Shown piece by piece: positions 44,410 to 49,257 of a stretch of 49,257 nt of DNA. A model generated the notes under the pieces. That model saw nothing but the letters and a program-made list of their open reading frames with translations, was not told the origin of the DNA and did not search any database. Positions within the stretch are counted from its first letter, which is position 1; each line of letters starts with the position of its first letter. Location: the NCBI GenBank assembly GCA_021780315.1, contig JAJXYY010000038.1, positions 1 through 49,257 of the forward strand, read 5' to 3'. A program made the position numbers and the translations under genes. This stretch comes from Acidobacteriota bacterium. GTDB lineage: Bacteria > Acidobacteriota > Terriglobia > Terriglobales > Acidobacteriaceae.

Positions 44410-45531
44410 CTAGGGAGTAGGGCCGCTGGCAGGCGGAGGAGTCGTGGCGGATTCGGGAACGGCCTGAGTGGACGAGGCTGGGTTGGAGTGCTTGTTCTCG
44501 TCCGGAAAGAGGACGCGGCCATTGGCGTTGGTAGGTGATCCTTCTCCTGGCTTGAGCAGTGTGGGTGGTGCTCGGCGGGACGCTTGCTCGGGGTCGCCGG
44601 GTTTGTCGTCGCCCAGAGCGATCTCGCGGGTAAGGGGTGCGATGGTGTAGCCGGCCATCTCGTTTTTATCGTGGATCTCCATAGGTTTGTCCATGGCTGC
44701 GATCTTGATGAGGGTGACACGGTCATCGACGAAGCGGACGAATTTCACGGTTTTGGGGACGTGTCCGTAGATCCACTCCTCGTAGTGACTGCCATTCGCT
44801 TCCGGACTGGGCTGCTCACGGACCTTGCTTTCGGGAGGGCCGAGGGCGGCGAGGACCATGCGCCGATTCATGCCGACGAGGATCTCATGGGCGGCTATGG
44901 ATTCCTTGAGGGGAGCGGGCAGAGTGTCAGCATAGGCTTCGTCGGTGGTCTTGACGGCGAAGTCGATGAGGGGTTCGAGCAGGGATTTTATCTCCGGCGC
45001 GGAGATCTCCGGCACGCCACCCTCGAAGACGAGTGTGATGCGGGCACCGGTGGGGGTCTCACCGGGGTCGGCGACGACGTTGTTGTCGTTGAGTTGGATG
45101 TGGCTGAGATAGCGATGCTTGGCGTAGGGGCCACCGTTGAGGTCGAAGATGATGCGGTCGCCTTTGAACTGCAGCGAGGTGATCATGACGCGATCGCCGG
45201 GGGCCGCGGCCTGCCCTTTCTTGTAGATCATCTCTTTGTATTGTTCGGGTCCGGGAGAGAGATTGCCATTGGCGTGCAGGGTGAGTCCAGCGCCGAGCGG
45301 CAAGGCGCGATGGGCGAAGCCCTGCTCTGCTTCCAGATTGCGGACCAGTTCGCGACGGCCGCGTTCGCTGAGACTTTCGTCTGGCAGCGGTACTTTGGTG
45401 GGGGTGAAGTCTGTCTTGATGTCGGCGGTGGCAGTCTTCTCCCCGACGACGAAGACCTGAGCCTGAGCTGCGGCTGGCGCAAGGGTGAGGAGGATGGTAG
45501 CGAGCACCCATCTGGATGTGCTGGTTGGCAT
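44410..45531 (-). CDS. Exported hypothetical protein with a BamE/SmpA-like segment
   Basis: A 373-residue protein with a signal peptide (about residues 1-24, ending AAAQAQ) and no lipobox. Residues about 55-190 are of unknown type (LPLGAGLTLHANGNLSPG). Residues 215-275 contain EILVGMNRRMVLAALGPPESKVRE followed by YEEWIYG, the helix-turn and strand pattern of SmpA/OmlA/BamE domains. The last 80 residues are Pro/Ser/Thr-rich and disordered. It probably works in the periplasm or at an envelope complex. It is the last gene of the dnaE-accA-CPBP strand group. Function unknown. Confidence 0.7.
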   Translation of the reverse strand: MPTSTSRWVLATILLTLAPAAAQAQVFVVGEKTATADIKTDFTPTKVPLPDESLSERGRRELVRNLEAEQGFAHRALPLGAGLTLHANGNLSPGPEQYKEMIYKKGQAAAPGDRVMITSLQFKGDRIIFDLNGGPYAKHRYLSHIQLNDNNVVADPGETPTGARITLVFEGGVPEISAPEIKSLLEPLIDFAVKTTDEAYADTLPAPLKESIAAHEILVGMNRRMVLAALGPPESKVREQPSPEANGSHYEEWIYGHVPKTVKFVRFVDDRVTLIKIAAMDKPMEIHDKNEMAGYTIAPLTREIALGDDKPGDPEQASRRAPPTLLKPGEGSPTNANGRVLFPDENKHSNPASSTQAVPESATTPPPASGPTP

Positions 45532-45666
45532 AAGGCACCTCAGATAGTGAGAGAGTGCGCCTTTTGCTGTGTTTTTACAAGTGGGGTGGAGAAATTGTTG
45601 ATCCGCTAGCGGTTGAGGTTGCCGTGCTTTGATCCTGTTGCCATGCTGCTGCGGATTGTGTCGTGA

Positions 45667-46680
45667 CTAGTCGGAGTGCGTGTCGGGGATAGGTGGAGGG
45701 GCGACGGATCGAGTCTGGGAGGTAACGGGCAGTATCTGGATGAGGATGGGTGGCCGGTTTGCCTGGGCTTGTTGCTCACTGGCTTCCATGGCGACATGGG
45801 CAGCGGGTGGCGCAACGTCTACAGGGTATCCGGCAGCGATGATGGGAGCGCGAGTGTAGTCCCAGGCATAGTCGCGTGTGAGGCGGACCAACAGCGCGAT
45901 TCCGATAAGGATGGCAATGGCGGTCAGCGGTGCGCCCTCTGGGCCGTAGCTGCTTCCGGTAAGCCAGTGTCGGCCAATGGCGCGGGTTTGGATCACGCTG
46001 GCGAAACGATCGATGCCGCTGACGGGCAGGCCGAAGAGGATGGCCATGCTGGCGTTCCAGGCAAAGTGCAGCCCCCAGGAGAGCCAGAGCGCGTGGGTGC
46101 GCAGCCAACCGAGTGAGAGCAGGATTCCGGCCAGCATGGTGATGAGGACACTGCTCCAGGTGGCCTGGGGATTGAGAGCGTGGAGCAGACCGAAGAGGAT
46201 GGCAAGAGAGAGGGTGGCCTTGGTTGGGCCGATGGCCTCGATCAGACGGCGGTATGGGTAGCCGCGAAAGGCGACTTCTTCCACCAGTGCGGCGACAGCC
46301 AGAGTGAGCAGGTTGATGCTGAGCAGCCAGAAGGCGCGTGGCTCGATCCAGAACTGTGGCCGCAGTGTGCCGGCGAGCGCCATGGGCAGGATGGCAAGCA
46401 GCAGGATGCCCCAACCAATGGCCGCACCAGTGGCCCACTCGGCGGCAGCGGTGGCACGCCTGGGGAGTCCTAGAACGTCACGCAGGTTGCTCCGCTGGCC
46501 GGAGATGCTCTGCAGCACGGAGAAGCCGACGGCGAGCAGGAAGAGCATCAGGATGGTAGTGATCAGCGTCTGCTCGTCGGCGAGTGCGAAACGACGTGCG
46601 AGTCCGCGAGCGGCACTGCCTGCGATCGATTGCGAGGCGGCAAACCATGCGAGCGATGCGCCGAAGAGGGCTAACCGCAT
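45667..46680 (-). CDS. CPBP family intramembrane metalloprotease
   Basis: A 337-residue polytopic protein (about 7-8 helices). The ABI/CAAX-protease motifs are present: VEEVAFRGY (EExxxR), FGLLHALNP (FxxxH) and HFAWNAS (HxxxN), all inside membrane segments. These enzymes cut within or near the membrane, including prenyl-protein and bacteriocin-immunity relatives. The C-terminal 50 residues are Pro/Gln-rich and cytoplasmic or disordered. ATG 46680 has no Shine-Dalgarno, while TTG 46725 lies 7 bases after GGAG and is a good alternative. The frame stays open further upstream, but only as accA antiphase sequence. Confidence 0.88.
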   Translation of the reverse strand: MRLALFGASLAWFAASQSIAGSAARGLARRFALADEQTLITTILMLFLLAVGFSVLQSISGQRSNLRDVLGLPRRATAAAEWATGAAIGWGILLLAILPMALAGTLRPQFWIEPRAFWLLSINLLTLAVAALVEEVAFRGYPYRRLIEAIGPTKATLSLAILFGLLHALNPQATWSSVLITMLAGILLSLGWLRTHALWLSWGLHFAWNASMAILFGLPVSGIDRFASVIQTRAIGRHWLTGSSYGPEGAPLTAIAILIGIALLVRLTRDYAWDYTRAPIIAAGYPVDVAPPAAHVAMEASEQQAQANRPPILIQILPVTSQTRSVAPPPIPDTHSD

Positions 46681-46810
46681 AGTACCGTCGAGACGTGCTG
46701 TTGGGGTCGATTGGTACGACGGCAACGGGGTACTCCATGATGGATTAGTTGAGCGCGCTGAGGTCCATCGAGCGGTGAACCGGAGGATACTGATCCGGGG
46801 TATTGATGTG

Positions 46811-47668
46811 CTATACCGCAGTGTAAAACTGTGCAATGTTGCGGAACTTGAGGTAGCGTCGCTCCAGCATATCGTCCAGAGGCAGCGCACGGAGTTCGCC
46901 GAGATGCTGCTGCAACCGTTCGTCCACAAGCGCCATGGCAGCCTCGGGGTCGTTCTGGGTTCCGCCCAGCGGTTCAGGAAGAACTTCGTCGACACAACCT
47001 AAGCGTTTGACGTCGATGGCGGTGTATTTGAGAGCAGCGGCAGCCTGCTGTTTTTTGCTAGCGTCCTTCCACATGATGGAGGCGCAGCCTTCGGGCGAGA
47101 TGACGGAGTAGATGGCGTTCTCGAGCATGAGGACGCGGTCCGCGACGGCCAGCGCCAGTGCACCGCCAGATCCTCCTTCGCCGGTGATGGTGGCGATGGT
47201 GGGGACGCGGAGACGGGACATCTCGAGCAGGTTGCGTGCGATCGCTTCACCCTGGCCTCGTTCTTCAGCGCCAATGCCTGGATAGGCTCCGGCGAGGTCG
47301 AGGAAGGTGAAGATGGGATGGCCAAACTTTTCGGCGATCTTCATCGCGCGCAGTGCCTTGCGGTAGCCCTCTGGTTCCGGGCTGCCGAACTTGCGGGTGA
47401 CGCGTTCCTTGAGGGTGCGGCCTTTGAGGTTGCCGATGACCATGACCGGTTCGCCGTGGAAGCGCGCCATGCCGCAGGCCATTGCGGGATCATCGCCAAA
47501 GGCGCGGTCGCCATGAATCTCGCTGAAGTCGGTGAAGAGTGCTTCGATGAAATCCATAGGATAGGGACGCTGTGGGTGACGGGCTAACTCCGTCCGTACC
47601 CATGCCTCGGGAACTGGGACTGGTGAGGACGGAGCGTTCACTGCTCTGCTGGGTTCTTGTTCGGCCAT
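46811..47668 (-). CDS. accA: Acetyl-CoA carboxylase carboxyltransferase subunit alpha
   Basis: Half of the carboxyltransferase that makes malonyl-CoA, with AccD. The 285-residue protein has RTELARHPQRPYPMDFIEALF, VIGNLKGRTLKERVTRKFG, LDLAGAYPGIGAEERGQGEAIARNL, TITGEGGSGGALALA (oxyanion glycines) and YSVISPEGCASIMWKDASK; all core motifs are intact. The N-terminus is about 35-50 residues shorter than in E. coli (319): the usual helical LDFEQPI...EL segment is replaced by a short Pro/Ser-rich leader. The gene is 64 bases downstream of dnaE, probably the same operon. Confidence 0.96.
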   Translation of the reverse strand: MAEQEPSRAVNAPSSPVPVPEAWVRTELARHPQRPYPMDFIEALFTDFSEIHGDRAFGDDPAMACGMARFHGEPVMVIGNLKGRTLKERVTRKFGSPEPEGYRKALRAMKIAEKFGHPIFTFLDLAGAYPGIGAEERGQGEAIARNLLEMSRLRVPTIATITGEGGSGGALALAVADRVLMLENAIYSVISPEGCASIMWKDASKKQQAAAALKYTAIDVKRLGCVDEVLPEPLGGTQNDPEAAMALVDERLQQHLGELRALPLDDMLERRYLKFRNIAQFYTAV

Positions 47669-47732
47669 GGTTTAGAAAAAGTAGTTCGATGTTGCAGCTA
47701 CGATTGTATGCGAAGACGGTTTCGCAGTCTGG

Positions 47733-49257
47733 TTAGTCCATGATGCGGACGCCTCCGCGCCCGACCAATTCTTCGATCTGGTCAATAAAGAGGCGGTCAG
47801 CAGCAACGAAGAGGTTGTGCGGCTCGAGGACGGCACAGAACTCACCAGGCTCTTCGAGATCGAGCAGCAGGCGACCTTTGCCGGGAGCGCCAAGCAGAAT
47901 GGTCTGCAGTTTTTCGAGCAGTGCAGTGTCTGGGTTGTGCAGTGGAATCTTGATGCGGAGTGAGTCCGGCAGCTTGAGCTTGACGTCTTCCAGCGCCTGA
48001 ATGCTGGATACGGCCAGCTTGGGGGCAGAGTCTTCTTCGCCGCGCAGTGCTCCGCGAACCAGCACAGGGACGTCGATCTTGAGCTTCTCGGCCAGCTTCT
48101 CGTAGGCCTGGGGGAAAGCGATGAGTTCGATCTTGCCGACGGTATCCTCGAGAGTGGCCTGAGCATAGTACTCACCGGAGCGTTTGGATTTTGCAACCTT
48201 GAGCCCGGTGATGACGCCTGCGATCTGGATCTCGTTGGTAGGCTCTTCGCTGCGGCCGCGGCGGAAGGTCTGGGGCTCGGGCTTCATCTCGCAGGCGGTC
48301 GCGGTGTCGACGACCTTCATGTTGCGAAGCTTCTCGCGGTACTTGTCCATGGGGTGGCCGGAGACGAAGAAGCCGAGGACTTCCTTCTCGTTCTGAAGGC
48401 GGGTGTGCTCGTCCCACTCGGCTACCTGGGGCAGTGCGTCCTCGCGGGAGTTGGTGGACGTGGTGGGGCCCTCGTCGAAGATGCCAAAGAGGCCATGCTG
48501 TCCGGCGGCAGCGTCCTTCTGGGCTTTCTGGGCACGCTCCATGGCTTTGTCCAGAGCGGCAGTGACCTGAGCACGGCCGCCGAAGGCGTCCATGGCACCG
48601 GCCTTGATCAGCGACTCCAGTACGCGCTTGTTGAGCAGGCGGAGGTCGACCTTCTCGCAAAACTCCCAGAGCGAGGCGAAGCCCTGCCTGCCCTCGCGCT
48701 GCAGTGCCTCGCGAGCCGCAATGATGGAGTCGATGGCGTTGCGTCCGACGTTCTTGATGGCAGCGAGGCCGAAGCCAATGGCCTCACCATTCTCCGTCTT
48801 GATAGGGGTGAAGTTGGCGTTGGAAACCTGGACATCAGGTGGGACGACCGGGATATTTATCTCGCGGCACTCAGAGATGTACTTGACGACGTTCTCAGGT
48901 TTGGAGGTTTCACTGGTGAGCAGCGCGGCCATGAACTCGACCCGGTAGTGAGTTTTGAGAAAGGCGGTTTGGTAGGCGAGCAGGGCGTAGGCGGCAGAGT
49001 GCGACTTGTTGAAGCCGTATTCGGCGAACTTGGCCATCAGGTCGAAGATGTTGCCGGCGATGGTCTTGGGGTGCTTGTTTTCGGCAGCGCCCTCCATAAA
49101 CTTGATCTTCTGCTTGGCCATCTCGGCAGCGTCTTTTTTACCCATAGCGCGACGCAGCATGTCGGCCTGGCTGAGGGAGAAGCCAGCCAGCCGATTGGAG
49201 ATCTGCATAACCTGCTCTTGATAGAGCATGACGCCGAGGGTTTCGGAGAGGATGGGT
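47733..49257 (-). CDS. dnaE: DNA polymerase III alpha subunit, C-terminal part (5' end outside window)
   Basis: The frame runs off the right edge; 507 codons plus stop are visible. It begins in the fingers/palm region (PILSETLGVMLYQEQVM), then LRRAMGKKDAAEM and FGFNKSHSAAYALLAYQTA-like residues (EYGFNKSHSAAYALL). The helix-hairpin-helix region (GFGLAAIKNVG), VLESLIKAGAMDAFGG and the OB-fold domain (IQIAGVITGLKVAKSK, LEDTVGKIELIAFPQ) follow, ending in a tau-binding-type tail. This is the replicative polymerase's DnaE1-type C-terminus. It is followed by accA. Confidence 0.96.
   Translation of the reverse strand, partial: PILSETLGVMLYQEQVMQISNRLAGFSLSQADMLRRAMGKKDAAEMAKQKIKFMEGAAENKHPKTIAGNIFDLMAKFAEYGFNKSHSAAYALLAYQTAFLKTHYRVEFMAALLTSETSKPENVVKYISECREINIPVVPPDVQVSNANFTPIKTENGEAIGFGLAAIKNVGRNAIDSIIAAREALQREGRQGFASLWEFCEKVDLRLLNKRVLESLIKAGAMDAFGGRAQVTAALDKAMERAQKAQKDAAAGQHGLFGIFDEGPTTSTNSREDALPQVAEWDEHTRLQNEKEVLGFFVSGHPMDKYREKLRNMKVVDTATACEMKPEPQTFRRGRSEEPTNEIQIAGVITGLKVAKSKRSGEYYAQATLEDTVGKIELIAFPQAYEKLAEKLKIDVPVLVRGALRGEEDSAPKLAVSSIQALEDVKLKLPDSLRIKIPLHNPDTALLEKLQTILLGAPGKGRLLLDLEEPGEFCAVLEPHNLFVAADRLFIDQIEELVGRGGVRIMD

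Overview
The window looks like chromosomal DNA of an Acidobacteriota bacterium, most likely family Acidobacteriaceae (Granulicella/Terriglobus/Edaphobacter type). This is inference from content: G+C-rich DNA, a TonB-dependent receptor with an N-terminal carboxypeptidase-regulatory-like domain, a giant choice-of-anchor (ASH-repeat) surface protein, a Ser/Thr kinase with a long periplasmic TPR region, several small conserved proteins of acidobacterial type, and short interspersed hairpin repeats. Almost all of the sequence is core chromosome. The only mobile-element trace is the last 41 codons of an IS481-type transposase at the left edge.

Layout. (1) 2-127: transposase remnant, then repeats. 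(2) 239-4698, minus strand: lpxD, a receiver/PAS response regulator, a small lipoprotein, tmk and a cytochrome P450, closely spaced and probably co-transcribed. (3) 4763-4955: three tandem hairpin repeats, then a conserved hypothetical gene. (4) 5740-8867, plus strand: a CCA-adding/poly(A) polymerase-type enzyme with a histone-H1-like tail and a strong terminator, then an FMN reductase and cyanase. (5) 9039-12662, minus strand: a cytochrome oxidase operon (coxB-coxA-coxC-small CxxC protein) with overlapping stop/start codons. (6) 12719-16339: a small CxxC protein, pdxT/pdxS (vitamin B6), a GT2 glycosyltransferase and a PaaI-type thioesterase. (7) recQ with two HRDC domains, a small conserved gene, and a ribBA gene whose GTP-cyclohydrolase half is degenerate. 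(8) 20646-26516: the 1956-residue ASH-repeat protein. (9) 26649-29731: HAD hydrolase, aminotransferase, MBL hydrolase, secG and tRNA-Leu(GAG). (10) 30112-37110: TonB-dependent receptor, HAD hydrolase and Ser/Thr kinase. (11) 37117-41254: phosphotransacetylase-type gene with a perfect CRP-type operator, tRNA-Ser(GGA), a GT4 glycosyltransferase, and a thiS/unknown/thiD group. (12) 41505-44171: RlpA-like protein, pyrF, an amidinotransferase-fold protein lacking its catalytic Cys, and a zinc-ribbon miniprotein. (13) 44410-49257, minus strand: a BamE-like exported protein, a CPBP protease, accA and the 3' part of dnaE, which runs off the window.

I found no CRISPR array, prophage, or clear multi-gene defence or secondary-metabolite system. 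The most interesting signals are residue-level departures from family norms: an oxidase subunit I with Arg where the D-channel Asp should be, RibA-domain degeneration in RibBA, a ThiS with a tail beyond its Gly-Gly, a Cys-to-Ser change in an amidinotransferase-fold enzyme, and a nucleotidyltransferase with an H1-like tail. Two intergenic repeat families also stand out.
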